From contig JAVBYI010000009.1 in assembly GCA_030824115.1 (NCBI GenBank), positions 186,001-250,000 on the forward strand: a stretch of 64,000 nt of DNA, read 5' to 3'. Position 1 is the stretch's first letter, and each line of letters starts with the position of its first letter. Made by a program: the position numbers and the translations under genes. Below the pieces are notes generated by a model that ran no database searches, had not been told where the DNA came from, and saw only the letters and a program-made list of their open reading frames with translations. Shown one piece after another: positions 25,065 through 32,937 of this stretch. Source of the stretch: Rhodocyclaceae bacterium (GTDB lineage Bacteria; Pseudomonadota; Gammaproteobacteria; Burkholderiales; Rhodocyclaceae).

Positions 25065-26453
25065 ATGTTCAGGACGTTTTGTGCATTCGCCTTGGCCGGG
25101 CTATGCCTTGCAACTCAGGCCGCCGACAGCAACTTTCCCGCCATTGAATTTACCGCGCAGGAAAAGGCCTACATCGAGGAGGCCAAAGCAGTCAGAATGT
25201 GCGTCGATCCCGATTGGGTGCCCTTCGAACACATCAATGCAGAGGGTAAGCATGTCGGTATTGCCGCCGATCTGGTGCAACTGGTCGCCCAGCGCGTCGG
25301 GCTGACGATCGAGCTCTATCGGGTCAAGACCTGGGAAGAAAGTCTGGCCGCCTCAAAGGCGGGGGAATGCCAGATCATGAGCTTTCTCAACCAGACGCCA
25401 GCACGGGATCAATGGTTGATTTTTACCGACCCGATTTTCTTCGACCCGAATATTGTTGTCACGCGCGAAGAGCATCCCTATATCGGCGATCTCAAGGGTC
25501 TGACGAACGAAACGGTGGCATTGCCGCGCGGCACGATGGTGGAGGAACGTATCCGACGTGAGTACCCAAATTTGAACCTCATCCTAACTGAGAGCGAGCA
25601 ACAATCGGTAGCGCTGGTTTCAGAGCGCAAAGCCGACATGACGATCCGCTCGCTGATCGTCGCCGCCTATGCGATCAAGAAAGAGGGGCTGTTTAACCTG
25701 AAGATTGCCGGCCATGTCCCTGACTTCACCAACAAGCTGCGCATCGGGGTGGTACAGCATGCGCCAGTCCTGCGCGACATTCTCGACAAGGGCGTCAAGA
25801 CACTGACTTCGCAGGAACGCGAGGCCATTTCCAACAAGCATGTGTCGATCCAGGTACAGCAAGGCATCGACCATCGGCTGGTGTGGAAAATTCTTGCGGC
25901 AGCAGCGGTGATTCTGCTGGCCATCTTTTTCTGGGTACGCAAGCTGCACGCCCTCAACAAGGAGCTGGAGCGGCTTTCCATCACCGACCGGCTGACCGGC
26001 CTGTTCAACCGCATGAAGCTGGATGAGGCACTGGCATCCGAGAGTCTGCGCGCGCAGCGGACGGGTCAGCTGTTCAGCATCATCCTGATCGACGTGGATC
26101 ACTTCAAGCAGGTCAACGACATGCACGGCCACCAGACCGGCGACCGGGTGCTGATCGAGCTTGCCCAACTATTACAAGCCAACACGCGTGAAATTGACAT
26201 TGTCGGACGCTGGGGCGGCGAAGAGTTTCTGGTGATCTGCCCGCACACGGACAGTGCGGGCGCCTGCCGGCTGGCCGAAAATCTCCGCCAGAAAATGCAG
26301 ACTTGCCACTTCACGGTTGTGGAAAACAAAACGGCCAGCTTTGGGGTCGCCACCTTCCGGCCGGAAGACCAGAGCAAGGATATCGTGGCACGTGCCGATA
26401 CCGCCCTGTATGCGGCCAAAGCAGGCGGGCGTAACCGGGTTGAGGCAAGATAG
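25065..26453 (+). CDS. Diguanylate cyclase with periplasmic amino-acid-type binding domain
   Basis: The 462-residue protein has a signal sequence (FCAFALAGLCLATQAADS) and an SBP_bac_3 periplasmic sensor domain (about 30-265; VRMCVDPDWVPFEHINAEGK, GIAADLVQLVAQRVGL). One membrane helix follows (ILAAAAVILLAIFFWVRKL), then a GGDEF domain (about 300-460). The catalytic loop reads GRWGGEEFLVICP and the inhibitory I-site REID lies five residues before it, so it should make c-di-GMP in response to a periplasmic solute and be product-inhibited. The porin gene follows after three bases. Confidence 0.93.
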   Translation: MFRTFCAFALAGLCLATQAADSNFPAIEFTAQEKAYIEEAKAVRMCVDPDWVPFEHINAEGKHVGIAADLVQLVAQRVGLTIELYRVKTWEESLAASKAGECQIMSFLNQTPARDQWLIFTDPIFFDPNIVVTREEHPYIGDLKGLTNETVALPRGTMVEERIRREYPNLNLILTESEQQSVALVSERKADMTIRSLIVAAYAIKKEGLFNLKIAGHVPDFTNKLRIGVVQHAPVLRDILDKGVKTLTSQEREAISNKHVSIQVQQGIDHRLVWKILAAAAVILLAIFFWVRKLHALNKELERLSITDRLTGLFNRMKLDEALASESLRAQRTGQLFSIILIDVDHFKQVNDMHGHQTGDRVLIELAQLLQANTREIDIVGRWGGEEFLVICPHTDSAGACRLAENLRQKMQTCHFTVVENKTASFGVATFRPEDQSKDIVARADTALYAAKAGGRNRVEAR

Positions 26454-26456
26454 GCG

Positions 26457-27770
26457 ATGAGGGCAAGCGCGCTGTGCGTGCTGTCGCTCCTGGCGCCCCT
26501 CACGGCTGTTGGAAGCGACAACCTGGCGGAGGCCTTGCAGACCAGCCGTCTGTTCGGCTACGGCAAGCTGATGCTGATCGCCGACGACAAGAAAGGCGGA
26601 CGGCTCAACCAGAATACCCCCGGCTTTGGTGGCAAGCTCGGTGCCGAAACCGGCAACTATCACGGCTTCAGCCTCAAAGGCGCGGTCTATACCACGCAGG
26701 ATCTGGGGCTGCGCAGCGACAATCCGCGTGAAACCGATGCCTACATGTTCGATCTCGACAAAACGCCCTATTCGCTGCTGGGCGAGGCGCAGATCGGCTT
26801 CACCGCAGGCAGGACGACACTGACGCTCGGTCGGCAGGAATTCTTCTCGCCGATCATCAACAGTTACGAATATCGCATCATCCCGAACCTCTTCGAGGCC
26901 TACACCCTGAAGAATCGCGACCTGCCGCACACAACACTAACACTTGCCCATGTCGGCAAAATGTCCGGCCTTGACGGGCTGGTCACCTATTCCGAATTTC
27001 GCAGCATGTCGCAGCAGACCTACACCTCGCTGATCACCAATGCGGCGGGGGCCGTCGATACCGGCAACGGCGAAACGCTTGATCCTTCACGCGTGGTGGG
27101 CCACCGCGGGGTGTGGGTGGCCGGACTGGTCTATGAGCCGGGCAACCGCCTCCAGTTGTGGAATTTCCATGGCACCGATACGCTCAACACGCTCTATCTG
27201 GATGGCCGATGGAAAAAAGGCTTGAGCGAAAACCTCTCGATGACCCTAGAAGCGCAGGCCTATCGTGTCGCGGCTGTCGGCCGCTTCAAACAGTACCTGG
27301 GGCAACGGGGACTGAATGCATCGTATGGTCTGGACGGCATCAAGGGAACGCTGGCCTACCAGCCGGCCGGCCTGAGTATTTCCCTTGCCCATAACCGCTT
27401 CAGCGGCAACGAACGGACGGTCACGGCATTTGGCAACTGGGGCGGCTACCCCGAGTTTGTCAGCATGCCCTACCTGTTTGCCGAGAATAATGGCGCATCG
27501 GCCATTGCCCGCAGCCGCCTGTCCAAGCTGACCGCCGTACTCGATCTGGGCATCTACGGCCTGCCGGATCATGGCCTGATCTTCGGCCATGCGCGCGTCG
27601 ACACCGATCAGGCCATCCTTGCCAATACGGATATCGTGGTGAACAGCCTGATCTATCGCGCCAGGCTGGCGCAGGGATGGTCAGCCCGGGCGGCCTTTGA
27701 GGCACGCAATTCCGGCAACCGCCGCTACGACAACGAGTTTGCCACCCTCGCCCTGCGCTACGATTTTTGA
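26457..27770 (+). CDS. OprD-like outer-membrane porin
   Basis: The 437-residue protein has a signal peptide (ALCVLSLLAPLTAVGS) and then alternating amphipathic beta strands through to a terminal aromatic residue (TLALRYDF), the outer-membrane sorting signal. Segments such as LFGYGKLMLIADDKKGG, GRTTLTLGRQEFFSPIINS and YRIIPNLFEAYTLKN resemble the OprD family of substrate-specific porins. It is translationally close to the periplasmic-sensor diguanylate cyclase, suggesting uptake of the same solute. The substrate is unknown. Confidence 0.82.
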   Translation: MRASALCVLSLLAPLTAVGSDNLAEALQTSRLFGYGKLMLIADDKKGGRLNQNTPGFGGKLGAETGNYHGFSLKGAVYTTQDLGLRSDNPRETDAYMFDLDKTPYSLLGEAQIGFTAGRTTLTLGRQEFFSPIINSYEYRIIPNLFEAYTLKNRDLPHTTLTLAHVGKMSGLDGLVTYSEFRSMSQQTYTSLITNAAGAVDTGNGETLDPSRVVGHRGVWVAGLVYEPGNRLQLWNFHGTDTLNTLYLDGRWKKGLSENLSMTLEAQAYRVAAVGRFKQYLGQRGLNASYGLDGIKGTLAYQPAGLSISLAHNRFSGNERTVTAFGNWGGYPEFVSMPYLFAENNGASAIARSRLSKLTAVLDLGIYGLPDHGLIFGHARVDTDQAILANTDIVVNSLIYRARLAQGWSARAAFEARNSGNRRYDNEFATLALRYDF

Positions 27771-27933
27771 ACGCATGGCCCGCATCCTGAGCGCCGATTC
27801 GGACGCCGCCATTACGGGCGAAAACTGAAAGAATTTGTAATTTCCCTGAGTCTCCAAGGGTAATATGGCCGGTCCCTCAGTCGCGCCTTCCAAGTCACCC
27901 CCCTAAAGCCACCTCCCGAAAGGGGCTACCAGA

Positions 27934-30900
27934 ATGCTGAGCCGTACCCGAATTGTCACCCGCCTGTTGCTCGGGTTTACCCTACTGTTGCTCGGTGCGG
28001 CATTCCTCGGTGGACTGGGCGCACGCGATGTGCTGCGCATGTCGGCACTGACCACCGAAATCGTCGAGTATCCCTTCACGGTATCGACGCAGATACTCGA
28101 AGTACGCGTCGATGTATTGGCCGCACAAACCCTGATGACCCGGCTGGTGCACGGCGCCACTGCGCTGAACGCCGCACAGGAGGAATTACGCCAGCGCGTG
28201 CAGCAAACCGACCGCCATCTGGCCATGGTGGCGGAACGCTATCAGGGCGATGCCGCCGATCTGCGGCGCATCGAGCAGGCATTGCAGGCACTGCGCAGTG
28301 CCCGTGCCGTCACGCTGGAACTGGTGCGCAGCGGCCGGCGTGCCGAGGCCATTGCTCATAACGACGGACAGAACTTTCAGCTTGGCGAGGTCGTGTTGGG
28401 CCACGTCGATACGGTGGCAGATGTTGCGATGGCCAACGCAGATCGCCTCAAGGAGGCCGCAGCGACCGAGAGTCGCGAAACGGTGCAAGCCCTGCTGTTC
28501 CTGCTGCTCGGGATTGTCGGTAGCGGCATTGGGCTGGCGCTGATCATCACACGCAGCGTGCGCGCCTCGCTGCATCAGGCAATCGATGCGGTACAGGGTC
28601 TGATCGCAGGCAGCGCGGAAAAGATTCGCATCACTGAGGCGATTGCCGCTGGCGACCTGAGTCGCGAGATTGCCGTTTCCACACCGATGCGGATCGATAC
28701 GCAGGACTTGCCCGAGGACGAATCCGGGATGCTGCTGAAGACCGCCGTGCGCCTTTCCGAAGTGCAGTCTTCGCTGGACGAAGCCTTGCGGGCGATGACG
28801 CGCGCGCTGCGCGACAGCCAGACGGCCGCGCAGGACAGCGACTGGCTGAAAAGCGGCCTGAACGATATCAACACGCGCATGCGCGGCGAGCAGGGTGCCG
28901 CCGAACTGGCCGACAAGGCGCTGATTTTTCTCACCGAATATCTGGGCGCCGGCGCCGGTGCGCTTTATCTCCACGACGAACGCGCCAGCGAATTGCGCCT
29001 CACCGCCACGTATGCCGGCACGCGCGGCGATGGCCGCAACGAGCGCATCCGCGTCGGCACCACCCTGATCGGTCAGGCCGCCGCCGAACGCCGCACCATC
29101 GCGCTGTCGGACGTGCCGCCGGGCCATCTGCCAATTGCCACGGCGCTGGGCGCCTCGACCCCGGCGCAGGTGCTGGCGGTGCCACTGCTGCACGACGAGC
29201 GTCTGGTCGGCGCCATCGAGCTGGGCACCTTCCATCCCTTCACCCCGCTTGAACGCGAGTTCATGGAACGTGCGGCCGAGGATATTGCCATCAGCCTCGG
29301 CGCCAACCTGTCGCGCCTGCAACTGGCCGAACTGCTGGAAGAAACCCAGCAGCAGGCCGAGGAACTGCGCGTGCAGCAGGAAGAGCTGCAGCAAAGCAAC
29401 GAGGAACTCGAAGAGCGCGCGCAACTGCTCGAAGAACAGCGCGAGAACATCCGCGCCAAGAACCGCGAGATTGAAGCGGTGGCCGAAACGCTGCGCCAGA
29501 AGGCCGAGGAACTGGAACAGACCAGCACCTACAAATCTGAGTTCCTTGCCAACATGTCGCACGAGTTGCGCACGCCGCTCAACAGCCTGATGATCCTCTC
29601 CAGCCTGCTGGCGCAGAACAAGGACGGCAACCTGAGCGCCAAGCAGGTCGAATTCGCCGCCACCATCCAGTCGGCCGGGCGCGACCTGCTCAATTTGATC
29701 AACGACATTCTCGACCTCTCGAAAGTCGAGGCCGGCCAGATGCAGTTCCATCAGGTCGAGATCCCGGTCGCCGCACTGTGCGACAGCCTGCGCGCCCAGT
29801 TCGCCCCGCTGGTGGAACAAAAAGGTTTGAGCCTGCGCATCGAGATCGATCCGGCGGTACCGGCGCAGCTAATCGGCGATGACCAGCGCATCCAGCAGGT
29901 GTTGAAGAACCTGCTGTCGAACGCCCACAAGTTTACCGAGCGTGGCGAGATTGCCCTGCGCATTGCGCCCGTCGCCGCAGGCAGCAGCCCGCTGCCCGGG
30001 CCGGCTGTTGCATTGACGGTCACGGACACCGGTATCGGCATTCCCGCCGACAAGCAGGCGCTGGTGTTCCAGGCCTTCCGTCAGGCCGACGGCTCGGTCA
30101 GCCGCAAGTACGGTGGCACGGGATTGGGCTTGTCGATTTCGCTACAACTGGCGCGCGGCATGGGCGGCGATTTGCGCATGACCAGCGAGGAAGGGCGTGG
30201 CAGCGCCTTCACCTTGTACCTGCCGTTGCTGACGGCGGCGGCAGAGACTACTCAGGTTGCCGTCCCGCCAGCGCCGACATTTACGCCCACGCCAAAATCC
30301 CTGCCGGTAGATGACGCACCTGCCAGTGGCGCAAAATCCATCCTCGTCATCGAGGACGATGCCGGCTTCTCACTCATCCTGCAGGACATGATCCGTGAGC
30401 GCGGCTTTGTGGTGTTCGCCGCAGCGGATGGCGAAAGCGGCTTCGCGCTGGCCGAGCGCCATCAGCCGAGCGCCATCGTGCTCGACGTGATGCTACCCGG
30501 CCTCGACGGCTGGGGCGTGATGCGCCGCCTCAAGGACAACCCGCGCACACGCCACATTCCCGTGCATTTCATCACCTGCCTCGAAGACCGCCAGAAGGCC
30601 ATGAGCATGGGCGCGATCGGCTTTGCCACCAAGCCGGTGGGCGCCGAAAAGCTCGACGAAATCTTCCAGTCCATCGAAGGTTCGCTGGCACGCTCGATGA
30701 AGCGTCTGCTGATCGTCGAGGACAATACCGACGAGGCGAAAAGCATGGTCGCCCTGCTGGCGGAAAACGATGTCGACATCGTCGTGGCCAGTAGCGGTAT
30801 GGCCGCCATCGAACAACTGGCCGCGCAGGATTTTGATTGCATGGTGCTCGACCTTGGTCTTGCCGACATGTCCGGCTTCGACCTGCTCGAACGGCTGCAG

Positions 30901-31512
30901 GCGACGCAGGCAGCGCAAAAGATTCCGGTCATCATCCACTCGGGCAAGGATCTCAATCACGAGGACGAGCGCAAGCTGCGCCGCTTCGCCGAGAGCATCA
31001 TCATCAAGGGCGCCAAGAGCCCGGAACGGCTGCTCAACGAAGTCTCCCTGTTCCTGCATCTGGTCGAAAGCAATTTGCATCCGAGCAAGCAGCGCATGAT
31101 TCGCACCGCGCTCGACAAGGAAGCGATGCTCGAAGGCCGCAAGGTGCTGCTGGTGGATGACGACATGCGCAACGTCTTCTCGCTGACCAGTGTGCTGGCC
31201 GAAAAGCACATGGAGATCATCGAGGCCGAGAACGGCCGCGAAGCGCTGGCCAAGCTGGCCGAACACCCGGACATCGGCATCGTGCTGATGGATATCATGA
31301 TGCCGGAGATGGATGGCTACACCGCCATGCGCGAGATTCGCAAGAACCCGGCCTTCGCCGGTCTGCCGATCATCGCCATGACCGCCAAGGCGCTCAAGGG
31401 CGATCAGGAAAAGTGCATCGCCGCCGGCGCTAGCGACTACATCGCCAAGCCCATTGACGTGGACAAGCTGTTCTCGCTGATCCGCGTCTGGCTGTTTCAG
31501 CGCAACGGATGA
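27934..31512 (+). CDS. Hybrid histidine kinase with HAMP, GAF and three receiver domains
   Basis: The 1192-residue protein has two membrane helices flanking a helical-bundle sensor (about 10-35 and 188-210), a HAMP-like linker, a GAF domain (about 325-465) and a long coiled coil (about 470-545). The kinase core has phospho-acceptor MSHELRTPLN and ATP-binding DTGIGIP and GGTGLGLS. Three receivers follow, with phosphorylatable aspartates in VLDVMLPGLDG, VLDLGLADMSG and LMDIMMPEMDG. The motif-encoded AVPPAPTF forms the linker between the ATPase domain and the first receiver. It overlaps cheR by four bases. Kinases of this build with CheR and CheB are common in alternative signalling, not flagellar chemotaxis. 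Confidence 0.93.
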   Translation: MLSRTRIVTRLLLGFTLLLLGAAFLGGLGARDVLRMSALTTEIVEYPFTVSTQILEVRVDVLAAQTLMTRLVHGATALNAAQEELRQRVQQTDRHLAMVAERYQGDAADLRRIEQALQALRSARAVTLELVRSGRRAEAIAHNDGQNFQLGEVVLGHVDTVADVAMANADRLKEAAATESRETVQALLFLLLGIVGSGIGLALIITRSVRASLHQAIDAVQGLIAGSAEKIRITEAIAAGDLSREIAVSTPMRIDTQDLPEDESGMLLKTAVRLSEVQSSLDEALRAMTRALRDSQTAAQDSDWLKSGLNDINTRMRGEQGAAELADKALIFLTEYLGAGAGALYLHDERASELRLTATYAGTRGDGRNERIRVGTTLIGQAAAERRTIALSDVPPGHLPIATALGASTPAQVLAVPLLHDERLVGAIELGTFHPFTPLEREFMERAAEDIAISLGANLSRLQLAELLEETQQQAEELRVQQEELQQSNEELEERAQLLEEQRENIRAKNREIEAVAETLRQKAEELEQTSTYKSEFLANMSHELRTPLNSLMILSSLLAQNKDGNLSAKQVEFAATIQSAGRDLLNLINDILDLSKVEAGQMQFHQVEIPVAALCDSLRAQFAPLVEQKGLSLRIEIDPAVPAQLIGDDQRIQQVLKNLLSNAHKFTERGEIALRIAPVAAGSSPLPGPAVALTVTDTGIGIPADKQALVFQAFRQADGSVSRKYGGTGLGLSISLQLARGMGGDLRMTSEEGRGSAFTLYLPLLTAAAETTQVAVPPAPTFTPTPKSLPVDDAPASGAKSILVIEDDAGFSLILQDMIRERGFVVFAAADGESGFALAERHQPSAIVLDVMLPGLDGWGVMRRLKDNPRTRHIPVHFITCLEDRQKAMSMGAIGFATKPVGAEKLDEIFQSIEGSLARSMKRLLIVEDNTDEAKSMVALLAENDVDIVVASSGMAAIEQLAAQDFDCMVLDLGLADMSGFDLLERLQATQAAQKIPVIIHSGKDLNHEDERKLRRFAESIIIKGAKSPERLLNEVSLFLHLVESNLHPSKQRMIRTALDKEAMLEGRKVLLVDDDMRNVFSLTSVLAEKHMEIIEAENGREALAKLAEHPDIGIVLMDIMMPEMDGYTAMREIRKNPAFAGLPIIAMTAKALKGDQEKCIAAGASDYIAKPIDVDKLFSLIRVWLFQRNG
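30259..30282 (+). repeat. Dispersed 24-bp motif, copy 8 (in coding region)
   Basis: A consensus copy, GCCGTCCCGCC then AGCGCCGACATTT, encoding AVPPAPTF at the kinase/receiver linker of the hybrid kinase. Confidence 0.9.
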
Positions 31513-32348
31513 TGACGGACGACGAGATTCACGACGTGGAAATCCGCCTGCTGCTGGAGGGCATCCATCAGGTCTATGGCTACGATTTTCGCGACTACGC
31601 GGAAGCCTCGATCAGGCGCCGCCTCAGCCACTGGCTGGCCGAATCGCCCTACGCCAACTTCTCGGAGGCGCAAGCTCACCTCTTGCGCGAGCGGCCGCTG
31701 TTCGAAGCGCTGCTCGCCGGCATCACCGTCAATGTCACCGAGATGTTCCGCGACCCGCTGTTCTTCAAGGCGGTGCGCGAACAGGTGGTGCCCTTTCTCA
31801 AGACCTACCCGTTCGTCAAGATCTGGCATGCCGGCTGTGCCACAGGCGAAGAGGCCTACTCGATGGCTATCCTGCTGCACGAGGAAGGACTGGCCGGGCG
31901 CTACCGCATGTACGCCACCGACATCAACGAGAGCGTGCTGCAGCATGCCGCCGAAGGGGTGCTGTCGATTGGCGACATGCAACGCTTCACGCGCAACTAC
32001 CAGAAGAGCGGCGGCAAGCGCTCGTTCGCCGACTACTACACGGCGCGTTACGACCGCGCCATCCTCGCCGCCGAACTGCGCAAGGACATCGTCTTCGCCC
32101 CGCACAATCTGGCGGTCGATGCCGAGTTTGGCGAAATGCACGTGGTGCTGTGCCGCAACGTGATGATCTATTTCAAGGCCGCACTGAAGGAGCGCTGCTT
32201 GCGCCTGTTCGACGACAGCCTGCTGCCGGGCGGCTTTCTCTGTCTCGGCATGAAGGAAAACCTGGAGCGCCGCATGCCGAGCGAGCGTTACACCGAAATC
32301 GCGCCGGGCACCCGCATCTACCGGAAGCACTATGACCGCACTGCCTAA
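31509..32348 (+). CDS. cheR: CheR-type protein-glutamate methyltransferase
   Basis: The 279-residue protein has an N-terminal helical domain with YGYDFRDYAEASIRRRL and the SAM-dependent methyltransferase core: NVTEMFRDPLFF, IWHAGCATGEEAYSMAILL (SAM loop), YATDINESVL and LCRNVMIYF. It normally methylates glutamates of chemoreceptors. No receptor is next to it, and the upstream partner is the hybrid kinase whose stop it overlaps. The target is therefore unknown. The cheB gene begins 17 bases before its end. Confidence 0.93.
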   Translation: MMTDDEIHDVEIRLLLEGIHQVYGYDFRDYAEASIRRRLSHWLAESPYANFSEAQAHLLRERPLFEALLAGITVNVTEMFRDPLFFKAVREQVVPFLKTYPFVKIWHAGCATGEEAYSMAILLHEEGLAGRYRMYATDINESVLQHAAEGVLSIGDMQRFTRNYQKSGGKRSFADYYTARYDRAILAAELRKDIVFAPHNLAVDAEFGEMHVVLCRNVMIYFKAALKERCLRLFDDSLLPGGFLCLGMKENLERRMPSERYTEIAPGTRIYRKHYDRTA

Positions 32349-32937
32349 ATTCCGTGCCGTGGTGATCGGCGTCTCCAGCGGCGGCGTGCAGGCGCTCTCG
32401 GCCCTGCTTGGTACGCTGCCGGCCGATTTCGCGCTGCCGATCCTCATCGTCCAGCACATCGGCCCGGATGCGGGCGATGGCCTCGCGCGGCTGCTCGACA
32501 GCCAGTCGCCCCTGCACGTCAAGGAGGCCGACGAGATGGAGCAGCCCGCACCGGGCCATGTCTATCTCGCGCCGCCGAACTACCACCTGCTGGTCGAACC
32601 GGACGGCCATCTCGCGCTCTCGGCCGATCTGCCGGTGAGCTATGCGCGGCCCTCGGTCGATGTGCTGTTTGAATCGGCCGCCGAAGCCTTCGGGCCGGCG
32701 CTGATCGGCATCATCCTGACCGGCGCCAACCACGACGGCAGCCGTGGCCTGGCGCATATCAAGGCGCGCGGCGGCCTCGCCATCGTGCAGGACCCGGCCG
32801 ATGCCGAAGCACCGCAAATGCCATTGGCTGCCATCGCCGCCTTGGCAGCCAGCAGCGTCGATCATGTCGTCGCGCTGGCCGCCCTGCCTGCATTGCTTGT
32901 CACGCTCACCCACCGAGGAACCTGTCATGGTCAATAG
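32332..32937 (+). CDS. cheB: CheB-type methylesterase domain protein without a receiver
   Basis: The 201-residue protein is only the C-terminal CheB catalytic domain: catalytic serine in VIGVSSGGVQALS, histidine in IVQHIGPDAG, and aspartate in LTGANHDGSRG. Normal CheB has an N-terminal receiver; here it is missing, and the adjacent gene begins with a receiver instead. It should demethylate or deamidate the protein methylated by the CheR partner. It overlaps both neighbours. Confidence 0.92.
   Translation: MTALPKFRAVVIGVSSGGVQALSALLGTLPADFALPILIVQHIGPDAGDGLARLLDSQSPLHVKEADEMEQPAPGHVYLAPPNYHLLVEPDGHLALSADLPVSYARPSVDVLFESAAEAFGPALIGIILTGANHDGSRGLAHIKARGGLAIVQDPADAEAPQMPLAAIAALAASSVDHVVALAALPALLVTLTHRGTCHGQ

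Noticed and set aside
27778..27799. A further copy of the 24-bp word after the porin gene
   Set aside because: Only the CCTGAGCGCCGATT part resembles it; too degenerate to count.
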